64,000 nucleotides of DNA from Streptomyces sp. NBC_01465 (GCF_036227325.1 NZ_CP109467.1:7440001-7504000), one strand, 5' to 3'; counted from the stretch's first letter, positions 35,790-44,994 are shown. Translations and numbers: made by a program. Notes: a model not told the origin generated them from the sequence alone.

Positions 35790-36659
35790 TCAGCCGATGC
35801 GGCCGGCGAAGTCCGGGGTGTAGTTGGAGATCGTGTCGTAGATGACGCCGGAGCTCGGGTTGGCGGCCTGCACGAACTTGCCGTCGCCGATGTAGATGCC
35901 CACGTGGTAGACACCGGCGTCGGTGCCGTCCGAGGACCAGAACAGCAGGTCGCCCGCCTGCAGCGAGTCGAGCGAGACGTGCGTGCTGGCCGCGGCCTGG
36001 TCGTTGGCCACGCGCGGGATCGAGATGCCGGCCTTGGCGAGCGCGGCCTGGGTCAGGCCGGAGCAGTCCCAGCCGGAGGTGTCGGAGCCGCCGTAGACGT
36101 ACGGGGTGCCGATTTGCGACTCGGCGTAGGCGGTCGCGGCGGCCATGGTGCCGGACGCGGTGGTGCTGCTGGAGCTCGACGTGGTCGAGGTGGAGGTCGA
36201 GGCCGACGAGGCGGACGAGGAGCTCGACGAAGTCGAAGCGCTGTCCGACGACGTCGAGGAGCTCGTGTCGGAGGAGGAGCTGCTGCTGGTGGCGGTTCCG
36301 GTGAGCTTCAGCACCTGGCCGGGGTAGATGTGGTCGGCGCCGTCGGTCAGTTCGGACTTGTTGAGCTCGTAGAGCTTCTCCCAGCCGCCGCTGACGTTCT
36401 TCTTCTTGGCGATGCCGGAGAGCCAGTCGCCCGCCGCGACGGTGTACGTCCCGGCGCTCTTGGCGGAGCTCGTGGAGGTGGCGGTCGCCTGGGTCGCGGA
36501 CGCGGAGGCGGTCGTGGCCTGCGCCGGGGCGGCGGACGCGGTGGTCGCGGAGACCAGCGGGATGGCCAGGCCGACCCCGGCGAGGCTCATTCCGGCGACC
36601 AGGCGGTGGACGCGGGTGCGGCGGGGCCTGCGTGCGGTCACGTCATTCGTGGGCAGCAT
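35790..36659 (-). CDS. Secreted LysM-NlpC/P60 cell-wall endopeptidase
   Basis: 289 residues. A signal peptide (about 1-43, ending TASAAPA) precedes a LysM domain (about 70-118; YTVAAGDWLSGIAKK, LYELNKSELTDGADHIYPGQ). A very Ser/Thr-rich linker (about 120-170) follows, then an NlpC/P60 domain (about 172-289) with catalytic Cys in GWDCSGLTQAA and His in VYHVGIYIGDG. The third position is KFVQAANPS, with Gln where His is usual. It cleaves peptidoglycan stem peptides. ATG 36659 lies just after the c-di-AMP riboswitch, whose conserved end contains the AGAGGA ribosome site. Confidence 0.92.
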   Translation of the reverse strand: MLPTNDVTARRPRRTRVHRLVAGMSLAGVGLAIPLVSATTASAAPAQATTASASATQATATSTSSAKSAGTYTVAAGDWLSGIAKKKNVSGGWEKLYELNKSELTDGADHIYPGQVLKLTGTATSSSSSSDTSSSTSSDSASTSSSSSSASSASTSTSTTSSSSSTTASGTMAAATAYAESQIGTPYVYGGSDTSGWDCSGLTQAALAKAGISIPRVANDQAAASTHVSLDSLQAGDLLFWSSDGTDAGVYHVGIYIGDGKFVQAANPSSGVIYDTISNYTPDFAGRIG

Positions 36660-36670
36660 GAATCTGCGTT

Positions 36671-36848
36671 CCTCTCCCACGCCTGCGAGGTGAGCTGTCG
36701 GATTCGGGCTGGAGCTGCCCGGCCGTGCGCTGCACGGCTTCACCCCTAGCCGCGATCGCTGGATCGCGGCGACTTACCTGGGTCCCCCGCTCCTGCCGTG
36801 GTGCGGTGCGTTGATGTCCTGACCTCTCCGGCGGCAGGACTCGGCGTT
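36671..36848 (-). ncRNA. c-di-AMP riboswitch (ydaO/yuaA type)
   Basis: Read on the minus strand, the leader contains the conserved ydaO blocks in order: GCGGGGGACCCAGG, then GGGGTGAAGCC, then CCCGAATCCGACAGCTCACC, then TCGCAGGCG and a final GAGAGGA. It lies immediately upstream of a cell-wall hydrolase, the classical target in actinobacteria. Binding of c-di-AMP normally turns expression off. Boundaries are approximate. Confidence 0.9.
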
Positions 36849-36961
36849 CCGGAGAGATTGGTTCCGCTTGAGTGCGGAGGTTGCACGCTAAACAGGTCGT
36901 GAGGAAATGCGCAAACCCCAATGGAATTGCTCACATTGACCGCGAGCGGCCCACAGATTGC

Positions 36962-37378
36962 TCACAGCTGGGTGTGCATGGGCGGATTGTCCCCGGTGGC
37001 TTCGCGGGCGATCTGCTCGAACTGGGCGCCCATCGCGGCGGAGAGCGCCTGGGCTGCCGACAGGGGGCGGACCATGACCGTGAAGTCGTCGATGAGGCCG
37101 TCCTCGTCCAGGTGGAGGAAGTCGCAGCCGGTGATCGCGCGGTCGCCCACGCGGGCCTCGAAGACCAGGGCGTGGTCGCGGCCGTCTGTGCTGTTGATCT
37201 CCTTCACGTAATGGAAGTCCTCGAAGACCCGGGTGACGCCGCGCAGGATCGCCGCCGTCATGGCCTTGCCGGGGTACGGCTTGAAGGCGACCGGGCTGGT
37301 GAAGACCACGTCCTCGGCCAGGAGCGCCTCGATCGCGGTGTGGTCGCCCGCTTCTACGGCCGTGCGGAAGGGGAGCAT
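36962..37378 (-). CDS. SnoaL-like / NTF2-fold protein
   Basis: 138 residues, the size of a single NTF2-fold domain. VEAGDHTAIEALLAEDVVFTSPV and GCDFLHLDEDGLIDDFTVMVRP are typical of the SnoaL-like group. Some members are small isomerases or cyclases and others only bind ligands. ATG 37378 follows GAGGTGA; a GTG at 37387 is a weaker alternative. It is divergent from the PadR gene by 71 bp and is its most likely target. Confidence 0.8.
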   Translation of the reverse strand: MLPFRTAVEAGDHTAIEALLAEDVVFTSPVAFKPYPGKAMTAAILRGVTRVFEDFHYVKEINSTDGRDHALVFEARVGDRAITGCDFLHLDEDGLIDDFTVMVRPLSAAQALSAAMGAQFEQIAREATGDNPPMHTQL

Positions 37379-37449
37379 GCTCGTCACCTCATGGTCAATT
37401 TGTTGAATAGGTGCGAGTAACAGTAATCGCATCGATGTAGCGTGTCCAT

Positions 37450-38025
37450 ATGTCCCTGAAGTACGCGGTGCTCGGCGCACTCCTGGAAGGCGAGGCGTCC
37501 GGCTACGACCTCGCGAAGATCTTCGACGTCTCCGTGTCGAACTTCTGGGCGGCGACGCCCCAGCAGCTCTACCGAGAACTGGAGCGCCTGGCCGCCGACG
37601 GGCTCATCGAGGCGCGGGTCGTGCCGCAGGAGCGCCGGCCGAACAAGCGGATGTTCACGCTGTCCGCGACCGGCAGGGCGGATCTCGCCGCCTTCACCGC
37701 GAAGGAGCCCCGGCCCACCGCCGCCCGCGACGAGCTGATGGTGAAGGTGCAGGCCCTGGACGTCGGCGACGTCGACGCCGTGCGCGGTCACATCGAGGAG
37801 CGCATCGGCTGGGCGCAGGGCAAGCTCGCCCGCTACGAGCGCGTACGGCAGCACCTCCTCGGCGAGTTGAGCGAGGAGGAGTTCCTGCGCGACAGCGACC
37901 GGATCGGGCCCTATCTGACGCTGATGCGCGGCATGTTCTTCGAGGAGGAGAACCTGCGCTGGGGGCGCCGGGCCCTGGAGATCCTGGACCGGCGCACCGC
38001 AGCGCGACGCGGACAGCTGCCGTGA
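37450..38025 (+). CDS. PadR-family transcriptional regulator
   Basis: 191 residues. The N-terminal winged helix (SLKYAVLGALLEGEASGYDLAKIFD, QQLYRELERLAADGLIEAR) is PadR. The C-terminal part (about 100-180) is the dimerisation helix region (GHIEERIGWAQGKLARYERV). There is no ribosome site before ATG 37450, and a TAGCGT lies about 6 nt upstream, so a leaderless mRNA is plausible. A CATCGATG palindrome (in GCATCGATGTAG) lies in the divergent region and could be its operator. It probably represses the SnoaL-like gene. Confidence 0.85.
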   Translation: MSLKYAVLGALLEGEASGYDLAKIFDVSVSNFWAATPQQLYRELERLAADGLIEARVVPQERRPNKRMFTLSATGRADLAAFTAKEPRPTAARDELMVKVQALDVGDVDAVRGHIEERIGWAQGKLARYERVRQHLLGELSEEEFLRDSDRIGPYLTLMRGMFFEEENLRWGRRALEILDRRTAARRGQLP

Positions 38026-38052
38026 TCCGCGAGGTCCGCGGATCACGGCAGC
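38016..38052. terminator. Bidirectional terminator after padR
   Basis: GCTGCCGTGATCCGCG (38016-38031) pairs perfectly with CGCGGATCACGGCAGC (38037-38052) around AGGTC. It includes the padR stop codon and serves the converging EF-G-like gene. Confidence 0.88.
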
Positions 38053-38064
38053 ACCTGGCCCGGG

Positions 38065-40086
38065 CTAGCCGGCCTTCACTCCGTCCGGTACGGGTGCGTA
38101 ACCCGTCGGACGGGTGGTGAAGGTTCCGCGGCCCTGGGTACGGCTGCGGAGCCGGGACGCGTAGCCGAACAGTTCGGCCAGCGGGACCGTGGCCGTGACC
38201 ACCGCCGTCGCACCCCTCACCGTCGAGCCCGACACCCTGCCGCGCCGGGCCGCGAGATCGCCGAGCACCGAGCCCACGGCGTCCTCGGGCACGGTCACCG
38301 TGACCTCGGCGACCGGCTCCAGGAGCGCCATCGCCGCAGACCGCAGCGCCTCGCGGAGCGCGAGGCGGCCCGCCGTACGGAACGCCAGGTCGGAGGAGTC
38401 CTTGGCGTGGGTCGCACCGTCCGTCAGGACGACCCGCACCCCCGTCACCGGATGCCCGCCGAGCGGACCCGCGGTCAGCGCGTCACGGCAGCCGGACTCC
38501 ACCGCGCGCACGAACTCGCGCGGCACCCTGCCCCCGGTCACCGTCGACTCGAAGGTGAAGTGCCCGGCGTCGTACGGCAGGACGTCGAGGACGATCTGGG
38601 CGAACTGGCCCGCCCCGCCGTCCTGTTTGACGTGCCGGAAGGTCAGGTCCGACACGCCCCGTACGACCGTCTCCCGGTACGACACCCGCGGCCGGCCCAC
38701 CGTCACGTCCAGCGTGTGGGCGCGACGGAGCTTCTCCACCGCGACTTCGAGGTGGAGTTCACCCATGCCCGAGAGCAGGGTCTGGCCGGTCTCCGGATCG
38801 GTCCGCGCGCGCAGCGACGGGTCCTCCTCGGTGAGGCGGGCCAGCGCGTCGGCGAGCCGGCCGGTGTCCGTGCCGCGTACCGCCTCGACCGCGACCGAGA
38901 CGACCGGATCGGGTACGACCGGAGGCTCCAGGAGCAGCGGAGCATCCGGTGCGCACAGGGTCGCCCCCGAGCGCGCGGCCTTCACCCCGGCCACGGCGAC
39001 GATGTCCCCGGCCACCGCCAGCTCCGCCTCCGCGTGCCGGTCGGCCTGCACCCGTACGATCCGCCCGATGCGCTCGGTACGGCCCGCGCCCGTGTCCAGC
39101 ACGAGGTCCCCCTTCCTGATCGTTCCCGTGTACACCCGCAGATAGGTGAGGCGGCCCGTCGGGGTCGCCGCCACCTTGAAGACGAGCCCGGCGAAGGGCT
39201 CCGCCGGGTCGGCGGCGGCCCGGCCCGGTACCGGTGGTACGTCGAGCGGCGACGGCAGGTACGCCGTCACCGCGTCGAGGAGCGGTTCGATGCCGACGTT
39301 GCGGTACGCCGCACCGCACAGCACCACCACGCCGCCGCCGTCCGCCCCGAGCGTGATCGCTCGCAGCGCGGCGGCGAGCGTCTCGTCGCTGAGCGCGGAG
39401 TCGTGGACGTACTCCTCCAGGGCCTTCGCGTCCAGACCGGCCACGGCCTCGTCGAGTACGGCACGACGCACTCGCGCCTCCGCCAACAGCCCGTCGGGCA
39501 CGGGCTGTTGGGCGTACGCACCGTCCCAGGTCAGCGCCCGCATCCGTACGAGATCCACGACACCCGTGAAACCGGACTCGCGCCCGACGGGCAGCTGCAC
39601 GACCAGCGGGACGGTGCCCAGCCGGTCGCGGATCGAGGCAACCGCCGTGTCGAGGTCGGCCCCGGCACGGTCCAGCTTGTTGACGAACGCGATCCGCGGA
39701 ACGCCGTACCGGTCGGCCTGCCGCCACACCGACTCGGACTGCGGCTCCACGCCCGCGACCGCGTCGAACACCGCGACCGCGCCGTCGAGTACACGCAGCG
39801 CGCGCTCCACCTCGTCGGCGAAGTCGACGTGCCCTGGTGTGTCGATCAGGTTGATCCGGTGACCGGCCCAGTCGCAGCTGACAGCGGCCGCGGAGATGGT
39901 GATCCCGCGGTCGCGCTCCTGCGGATCGAAGTCGGTGACGGTCGTGCCGTCGTGGACCTCGCCGAGACGGTGGATCGCGCCGGTCAGGAACAGGAAGCGC
40001 TCGGTGACGGTGGTCTTGCCCGCGTCGACATGGGCGAGGATGCCCAGGTTGCGGACGGAGGAGAGAGGAAGGAGTGGGGTGCGCAC
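38065..40086 (-). CDS. Elongation factor G paralogue / ribosomal-protection-like GTPase
   Basis: 673 residues, shorter than housekeeping EF-G (about 700) and longer than TetM (about 640). GTPase motifs are intact: AHVDAGKTT (18-26), [17 protein letters not shown]. Domains II-V follow ([77 protein letters not shown]), with the C-terminal [16 protein letters not shown] typical of EF-G. It is isolated from the str operon. It could be a second translocase, a recycling factor or an antibiotic-protection protein. GTG 40086 follows AAAGG. A 27-codon leader ORF lies upstream. Confidence 0.85.
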   Translation of the reverse strand: MRTPLLPLSSVRNLGILAHVDAGKTTVTERFLFLTGAIHRLGEVHDGTTVTDFDPQERDRGITISAAAVSCDWAGHRINLIDTPGHVDFADEVERALRVLDGAVAVFDAVAGVEPQSESVWRQADRYGVPRIAFVNKLDRAGADLDTAVASIRDRLGTVPLVVQLPVGRESGFTGVVDLVRMRALTWDGAYAQQPVPDGLLAEARVRRAVLDEAVAGLDAKALEEYVHDSALSDETLAAALRAITLGADGGGVVVLCGAAYRNVGIEPLLDAVTAYLPSPLDVPPVPGRAAADPAEPFAGLVFKVAATPTGRLTYLRVYTGTIRKGDLVLDTGAGRTERIGRIVRVQADRHAEAELAVAGDIVAVAGVKAARSGATLCAPDAPLLLEPPVVPDPVVSVAVEAVRGTDTGRLADALARLTEEDPSLRARTDPETGQTLLSGMGELHLEVAVEKLRRAHTLDVTVGRPRVSYRETVVRGVSDLTFRHVKQDGGAGQFAQIVLDVLPYDAGHFTFESTVTGGRVPREFVRAVESGCRDALTAGPLGGHPVTGVRVVLTDGATHAKDSSDLAFRTAGRLALREALRSAAMALLEPVAEVTVTVPEDAVGSVLGDLAARRGRVSGSTVRGATAVVTATVPLAELFGYASRLRSRTQGRGTFTTRPTGYAPVPDGVKAG

Positions 40087-40228
40087 GGCCGGCGCCTTTC
40101 GGGTCGGGCGGGGAAAGCTCAGGGCGGCGCGATACGGGGACGAACAGGGTGATGCGACATGCGAGCAGAGCAGAGGGCTCGCTCGGGTCAGGGGTTCGTC
40201 ACGGAATCCGGTGAGGGCCGCGCAGCCG

Positions 40229-40312
40229 TCACCAGGCGCGCGGAGACACCGGCATCACGTCGTAACGCGTACGGGGAGCAGGGGCGGCGATCGTGTTGCT
40301 GCGGTGTCGCAT
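40229..40312 (-). CDS. 27-aa leader peptide candidate upstream of the EF-G paralogue
   Basis: ATG 40312 follows GGGAGC at good spacing. The peptide reads [15 protein letters not shown] then [12 protein letters not shown] and stops at 40229, 142 nt before the EF-G-like start. Codon use is Streptomyces-like. Short ORFs ahead of ribosomal-protection genes often sense stalled ribosomes and control the downstream gene. No strong terminator/antiterminator pair was found by eye, only a weak GCGAG/CTCGC hairpin. It could also be a free small protein. Confidence 0.5.
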   Translation of the reverse strand: MRHRSNTIAAPAPRTRYDVMPVSPRAW

Positions 40313-40430
40313 GGCCGGTGCTCCCTTCGCGTGCGTGATGGTGGCGTGCAGGACGAGCGTAGTGATCCCCGCGCGGCGGGGCATCGCATTTTTGCCTGCA
40401 CAGGGCTGGCTGGGGCCGAGTTGTTGATCT

Positions 40431-40436
40431 TAGGAT
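40431..40436 (+). promoter_or_regulatory. -10 element of a leaderless lysR transcript
   Basis: TAGGAT lies 7 nt before the lysR ATG (40444), so transcription would start at the A of the ATG. There is no ribosome site, which agrees with a leaderless mRNA. No good -35 is visible. Confidence 0.6.
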
Positions 40437-40443
40437 CGGCTCC

Positions 40444-41376
40444 ATGCTGTTTCGCCAGCTGGAATACTTCGTCGCCGTCGCCCGCGAGCGGCACTTCGCG
40501 CGTGCGGCCGAGTCCTGCTACGTGTCCCAGCCCGCGCTCTCCGCGGCGATCGCCAAGCTCGAGCGCGAGCTCAATGTCACGCTGATCAACCGGGGGCACA
40601 ACTACGAGGGCCTCACCCCGGAGGGCGAGCGGCTCGTCGTCTGGGCCAAGCGGATCCTCGCCGAACAGGACGCGTTCAAGGCCGAGGTCGCCGCCGTCCA
40701 GTCGGGCATCACCGGGACACTGCGGCTCGGCGCCGAGCCCACCGCCTCCACCACGCTGGCCCTGCCCGTCGGGGCGTTCTGCTCCGCGCACCCGCTGGCC
40801 AAGGTGCAGGTACGGTCGCGCCTTTCCACCAAGGAACTCCTGCGCCAGATCAGCGAGTTCGAGCTGGACGCCGTCATCGCCCACCTCACGCCCGGCGACG
40901 AGGAGGGCCTCGTCGTGACGCCGCTCTACGAGGAGCGGTACATGCTGCTGGTGTCGAGCGACCAGCTCATGCCGCAGACCCACACCATGACCTGGGCCGA
41001 AGCCTCCCAGCTGCCCCTCGCGCTGCTCACCCCCGACATGCGGATCCGCCAGCTCATCGACGGCGTGTTCGCGCAGAACGGGGTCGTGGTCACCCCGCAG
41101 GTGGAGACGGACTCGATCGCCTCGCTCTACGCGCACGTCGGCGTCGGCGAGTGGGCGAGCATCGTGCCGCACTCGTGGCTGCGCGCGATGCCCGTCATCG
41201 GCAGGACGCGGGCGGTGCGGCTGGTCGAACCGGACGCCCGCGCGCAGGTGTCGGTGGCGATCCACGCCGCCACCCCGGGCTCGGTCGCCGCACGCGCCTT
41301 CGTGAGCGCGGCCACGGGGCTCGCACTCGACGACTTCTTCGATCAGCCGCTGGCCGCCGAGCACCGCGTACGGTAA
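40444..41376 (+). CDS. LysR-family transcriptional regulator (oxalate locus)
   Basis: 310 residues. The N-terminal winged helix-turn-helix (about 3-62; FRQLEYFVAVARERHFARAA, SQPALSAAIAKLERELNV) is LysR. The effector domain (about 90-300) has GTLRLGAEPTASTTLALPVG. It converges with the AMP-ligase gene (10 bp between stops) and lies close to the ligase/oxc divergent region that carries two T-N11-A boxes. It is the natural candidate activator, perhaps sensing oxalate. The mRNA appears leaderless. Confidence 0.87.
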   Translation: MLFRQLEYFVAVARERHFARAAESCYVSQPALSAAIAKLERELNVTLINRGHNYEGLTPEGERLVVWAKRILAEQDAFKAEVAAVQSGITGTLRLGAEPTASTTLALPVGAFCSAHPLAKVQVRSRLSTKELLRQISEFELDAVIAHLTPGDEEGLVVTPLYEERYMLLVSSDQLMPQTHTMTWAEASQLPLALLTPDMRIRQLIDGVFAQNGVVVTPQVETDSIASLYAHVGVGEWASIVPHSWLRAMPVIGRTRAVRLVEPDARAQVSVAIHAATPGSVAARAFVSAATGLALDDFFDQPLAAEHRVR

Positions 41377-41386
41377 CCGCCGGCCG

Positions 41387-42967
41387 TCAGCGCACGTACG
41401 CGGCCTCCACCGCCCGGCGGTCCAGGCCGCCCTTGGCCGTGTGGGGAAGGGAGCCCACGACCTCCAGGCTGCCGGGCACCTCGAACGCGGACAGCCGGTG
41501 GCGGCAGTAGTGCAGGATCTGCTCGGGCCCGAGATTCTCGCCGTCGCGCACGACGACAGCGGCGCCGACCCGCTGCCCGTACACGCTGTCCGGTACGGCG
41601 AAGACGGCCGCCTCGACGACACCGGGGCACCCGGCGAGGATGTCCTCCACGTGCTCGGGCGAGATCTTCTCGCCGCCGCGGTTGATGAGGTTCTTGATGC
41701 GTCCGGTGAGGAAGAGATAGCCGTCCTCGTCGAGGGTGCCCAGGTCCCCGGTGCGGAACCATCCTTCCCCGTAACTCCCCGCCATCTCGGCCGGGTTGGC
41801 GAGATAGCCGCGGGTCACGGTGGGTCCTTGCACCCACACTTCGCCCTCCGTGCCGACCGGGCACGGGCGGCCCGCACCGTCCACGACGCGCAGCCGCACC
41901 CCGGTCGCACGGCCGACCGTGCCGTGCTTGAGGAGCCCGTGCTGCGGCAGCGGCTCGCTGGTCACCTGGTGCGTGGCCTCGGTGATGCCGTACGCGGAGA
42001 GCAGCGGCGCACCGAACGTCCGCTCCAACGCCCGCTGGGTGGCCGGGTTCAGCGGGGCGCTGCAGCTGCGGACGAACTTCAGGGGCGCGGCCCGCGCGCC
42101 CGGGTAGTCCTGTGCCGAGCGGTCCAGCAGGATCTCGTGGATGGTGGGGACCGCCGTGAACCAGGTGGCGGCCACCGCGCGTACGTCGTCCCAGAAGGTC
42201 CGCGCCGAGAACCGCCCCCGCGCCGGCAGCAGCACGCAGCCGCCGCTGGCCAGCGACGACAGGAGCGCCGCGAGCAGTCCGTGGCCGTGGAAGAACGGCA
42301 TCACGGCGACCGTGGCGTCGCCGGGCCCCAGCTCGTACGTGGTGCAGATGTTCCGCACGGACGCGGCGAGGTTGCCGTGGGTGAGCGGAACCATCTTGGC
42401 CCGGTCGGTGGTGCCCGCGGTGAACAGGACGACAGCGTCCTGCCGCGACAACTCCTGTGCGGCAGACCGGACTTCGCGTGTCACCCGTGCTCCGGTGTCC
42501 AGCGAGACCGTCGCCGTGCCCGCCCGGGAGAGGTCCACGCGCAGGGGCCACGCCGGAAGACCGGCGGTACCTTCGGCGGACGGATGGCCTACGAGAATTG
42601 CCTGCGCGCCCAGCGCATCAAGACGGGCTGCCAACTGCGAGGCGGGAAGCGCCGGATCGACCGGTGCGACCACCAGCCCGGCCCGAGCGGCCCCCAGCAA
42701 CCCCACGACGAACTCCGCCGTGTTGGCGCAGAGCAGCGCGACCGCGTCCCCGCGATGCAGTCCCGTGGCCGCGAGCCGCTGCGCCACATCGTCGGCCAGC
42801 GCCGCGAGCGCGCGGTAGGACAGCTCCACCCGGTCGGCCCCGGCGACGAGCGCCCGGGCCCGGGGACGGCTGCGCACCTGATGGTCGAGGAGGTCGACGA
42901 GGCCGGTGACCGCGGGGGGTCGGTAGCGGCCCGATTCCCGTACGGCTGCCTCGGTCGGAACGGCCAT
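41387..42967 (-). CDS. AMP-forming acyl-CoA synthetase, oxalate--CoA ligase-like
   Basis: 526 residues, ANL superfamily. The P-loop-like motif is VVLFTAGTTDRAKMVPLTHG. The segment MPFFHGHGLLAALLSSLASGG, followed by GRFSARTFWDDVRAVAATWF and TAVPTIHEILLD, and then SCSAPLNP and YGITEATHQVTSEPLPQHG, closely resembles oxalyl-CoA synthetases (plant AAE3, yeast Pcs60). It would make oxalyl-CoA from oxalate, CoA and ATP, the substrate of the divergent oxc product. The usual catalytic lysine motif (TxTGKxxRR) reads TAKGGLDRR, so lysine is two residues early. ATG 42967 follows GAGGGGGTGGGGG. Confidence 0.85.
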   Translation of the reverse strand: MAVPTEAAVRESGRYRPPAVTGLVDLLDHQVRSRPRARALVAGADRVELSYRALAALADDVAQRLAATGLHRGDAVALLCANTAEFVVGLLGAARAGLVVAPVDPALPASQLAARLDALGAQAILVGHPSAEGTAGLPAWPLRVDLSRAGTATVSLDTGARVTREVRSAAQELSRQDAVVLFTAGTTDRAKMVPLTHGNLAASVRNICTTYELGPGDATVAVMPFFHGHGLLAALLSSLASGGCVLLPARGRFSARTFWDDVRAVAATWFTAVPTIHEILLDRSAQDYPGARAAPLKFVRSCSAPLNPATQRALERTFGAPLLSAYGITEATHQVTSEPLPQHGLLKHGTVGRATGVRLRVVDGAGRPCPVGTEGEVWVQGPTVTRGYLANPAEMAGSYGEGWFRTGDLGTLDEDGYLFLTGRIKNLINRGGEKISPEHVEDILAGCPGVVEAAVFAVPDSVYGQRVGAAVVVRDGENLGPEQILHYCRHRLSAFEVPGSLEVVGSLPHTAKGGLDRRAVEAAYVR

Positions 42968-43062
42968 GGCCCCCACCCCCTCGTACCCCGGTCTGCTGAA
43001 GCTGTCCTCCAGGAGCCTGCGCCGGGGCGGTGGGCGCGTCCAATACGCGCTGGTGAACAGCC

Positions 43063-43139
43063 GATAGGGACCGTCTATCAAGCGGGCGGAAACACCAGGT
43101 CGCACGGCTCCCACAGGGCTCGATAGATGCTGTTTATCG
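43063..43139. promoter_or_regulatory. Two LysR-type boxes between ligase and oxc
   Basis: GATAG-N7-CTATC (43063-43079) and GATAG-N7-TTATC (43122-43138) each fit the LysR T-N11-A rule with dyad symmetry. The centre of the first is 104 bp from the ligase start and the centre of the second 104 bp from the oxc start, a symmetric arrangement for divergent control. The lysR gene at 40444 is the likely partner. Confidence 0.65.
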
Positions 43140-43233
43140 GCTGGTCGCCGATACGTCTTGGACGCGGACGCGCCCGCTGCCGAAGGTGTGAGGAGAAGCC
43201 GCAGGCAGGACTGCCCAAGGAGGACCTCGGACC

Positions 43234-44994
43234 ATGACAGCCCAATCCGGAACCGCTGCGACGGACACCGCGGCGACCACCGACGCAACGGCCGAGCTCA
43301 CCGACGGGTATCACCTGGTCGTCGACGCACTGAAGCTGAACGACGTCGAGACCATCTACGGGGTCGTCGGCATCCCCATCACGGACCTGGCCAGGCTCGC
43401 CCAGGCCGAGGGCATCCGCTACATCGGCTTCCGCCACGAGTCCAACGCCGCGCACGCCGCAGCAGCAGCCGGCTACCTCACCAAGAAGCCGGGCATCTGC
43501 CTCACGGTCTCCGCGCCCGGTTTCCTCAACGGCCTTGTGGGCCTGGCCAACGCCACCACCAACTGCTTCCCCATGGTGCAGATATCGGGCTCCAGCGAGC
43601 GCCACCTCGTCGACCTCAAGCAGGGCGACTACGAGGAGATGGACCAGGTCGCCGCGGCCCAGCAGTTCTGCAAGGCCGCGTACCGGATCAACCGGGTCGA
43701 GGACATCGGCCGGGGGATCGCCCGCGCCCTGCGCACCGCCGTCTCCGGCCGCCCCGGTGGTGTGTACCTCGACATCCCCGCTGCCGTACTCGGCTCCATC
43801 ATGGACAAGGACACCGGCGCCAAGACGCTCAGCCGGCTCGTCGACCCCGCCCCCCGCCAACTGCCCGCCCCCGAGGCCGTGGACCGGGCCATCGAGCTGC
43901 TTGCCCACGCCGAGCGGCCGCTGGTGGTGCTCGGCAAGGGCGCGGCCTACGCGCAGGCCGACGACCGGATCCGCGAGTTCGTCGAGTCGACCGGCATCCC
44001 GTACGTACCCATGTCGATGGCCAAGGGCCTGCTGCCCGACGACCACCCGCAGTCCGTGGCGACGGCCCGCTCCCTCGCGCTGCGCAAGGCCGACGTCGTG
44101 ATGCTGGTCGGCGCCCGCCTCAACTGGCTGCTCGGCCACGGCGAAGCACCGCAGTGGAACCCCGACGCGCAGTTCATCCAGGTCGACATCGAGCCCAGGG
44201 AACTGGACAGCAACCAGCCGATCGCAGCCCCGCTGGTGGGCGACGTCGAGTCCGTACTGGAAGCGCTCGCCGAACGCGCCAAGCCGGGCCAGATCTCCGC
44301 CCCCACCGCCTGGCGCGAGGAACTCGCTTCGCGCTCCGCGCAGAACGTCGAGAAGATGGCCGCGCGCCTGGCCGCCGACCCGCACCCCATGCAGTTCATG
44401 GGCGCGCTGCGCGCCGTCCGCGACGTACTCCGCGACAACCAGCACGCCTACCTGGTCAACGAGGGCGCCAACGCCCTGGACATCGCGCGCAACGTCATCG
44501 ACATGCACGTCCCGCGCCACCGCCTCGACGTCGGCACCTGGGGCGTGATGGGCATCGGCATGGGGTACGCGATCGCCGCCGCGGTGGAGACCGGGCAGCC
44601 GGTGATCGCCGTCGAGGGCGACAGCGCCTTCGGGTTCAGCGGCATGGAGCTGGAGACGATCTGCCGCTACGGGCTCCCCGTCACCACCGTGATCATGAAC
44701 AACGGCGGTGTGTACCGCGGCAACGACGTGAACCCCCTCGACGACGCCCCGGCCCCCACCACCCTGATGCTCACCGCCCGCCACGACCTGATGATCGAGG
44801 CGTTCGGCGGCAAGGGCCACCGCGCGACCACCCCCGCCGAGGTCACCGCCGCACTCACCGAGGCGCTCGCCTCCGGCGGCCCCGCCCTCATCGACTGCGC
44901 CATCGACCCCGGTGCCGGTACCGAGAGCGGCCACATCGCCCACCTCAACCCCAAGGGCATCACCGTCGGCAACATCGCGCCGGCAAAGAAGTAA
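43234..44994 (+). CDS. oxc: Oxalyl-CoA decarboxylase
   Basis: 586 residues. It is a thiamine-diphosphate enzyme: the activating Glu is in YIGFRHESNAAHA (E69), and YGVVGIPITDLARLAQ and APGFLNGLVGLANATTN are hallmarks of Oxc. The ThDP/Mg motif is GDSAFGFSGMELETICRYG (about 455-475). NNGGVYRGND follows. It converts oxalyl-CoA to formyl-CoA and CO2. It is followed 45 bp later by frc, forming the classical oxc-frc pair, and is divergent from the oxalate-CoA ligase-like gene. The N-terminal extension of about 22 residues (TAQSGTAATDTAATT) is unusual and low-complexity. Confidence 0.95.
   Translation: MTAQSGTAATDTAATTDATAELTDGYHLVVDALKLNDVETIYGVVGIPITDLARLAQAEGIRYIGFRHESNAAHAAAAAGYLTKKPGICLTVSAPGFLNGLVGLANATTNCFPMVQISGSSERHLVDLKQGDYEEMDQVAAAQQFCKAAYRINRVEDIGRGIARALRTAVSGRPGGVYLDIPAAVLGSIMDKDTGAKTLSRLVDPAPRQLPAPEAVDRAIELLAHAERPLVVLGKGAAYAQADDRIREFVESTGIPYVPMSMAKGLLPDDHPQSVATARSLALRKADVVMLVGARLNWLLGHGEAPQWNPDAQFIQVDIEPRELDSNQPIAAPLVGDVESVLEALAERAKPGQISAPTAWREELASRSAQNVEKMAARLAADPHPMQFMGALRAVRDVLRDNQHAYLVNEGANALDIARNVIDMHVPRHRLDVGTWGVMGIGMGYAIAAAVETGQPVIAVEGDSAFGFSGMELETICRYGLPVTTVIMNNGGVYRGNDVNPLDDAPAPTTLMLTARHDLMIEAFGGKGHRATTPAEVTAALTEALASGGPALIDCAIDPGAGTESGHIAHLNPKGITVGNIAPAKK

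Noticed and set aside
35904..36749. Plus-strand Gly/Arg-rich frame across the NlpC/P60 gene
   Set aside because: It is the mirror of the Ser/Thr-rich linker and signal peptide; no independent evidence.
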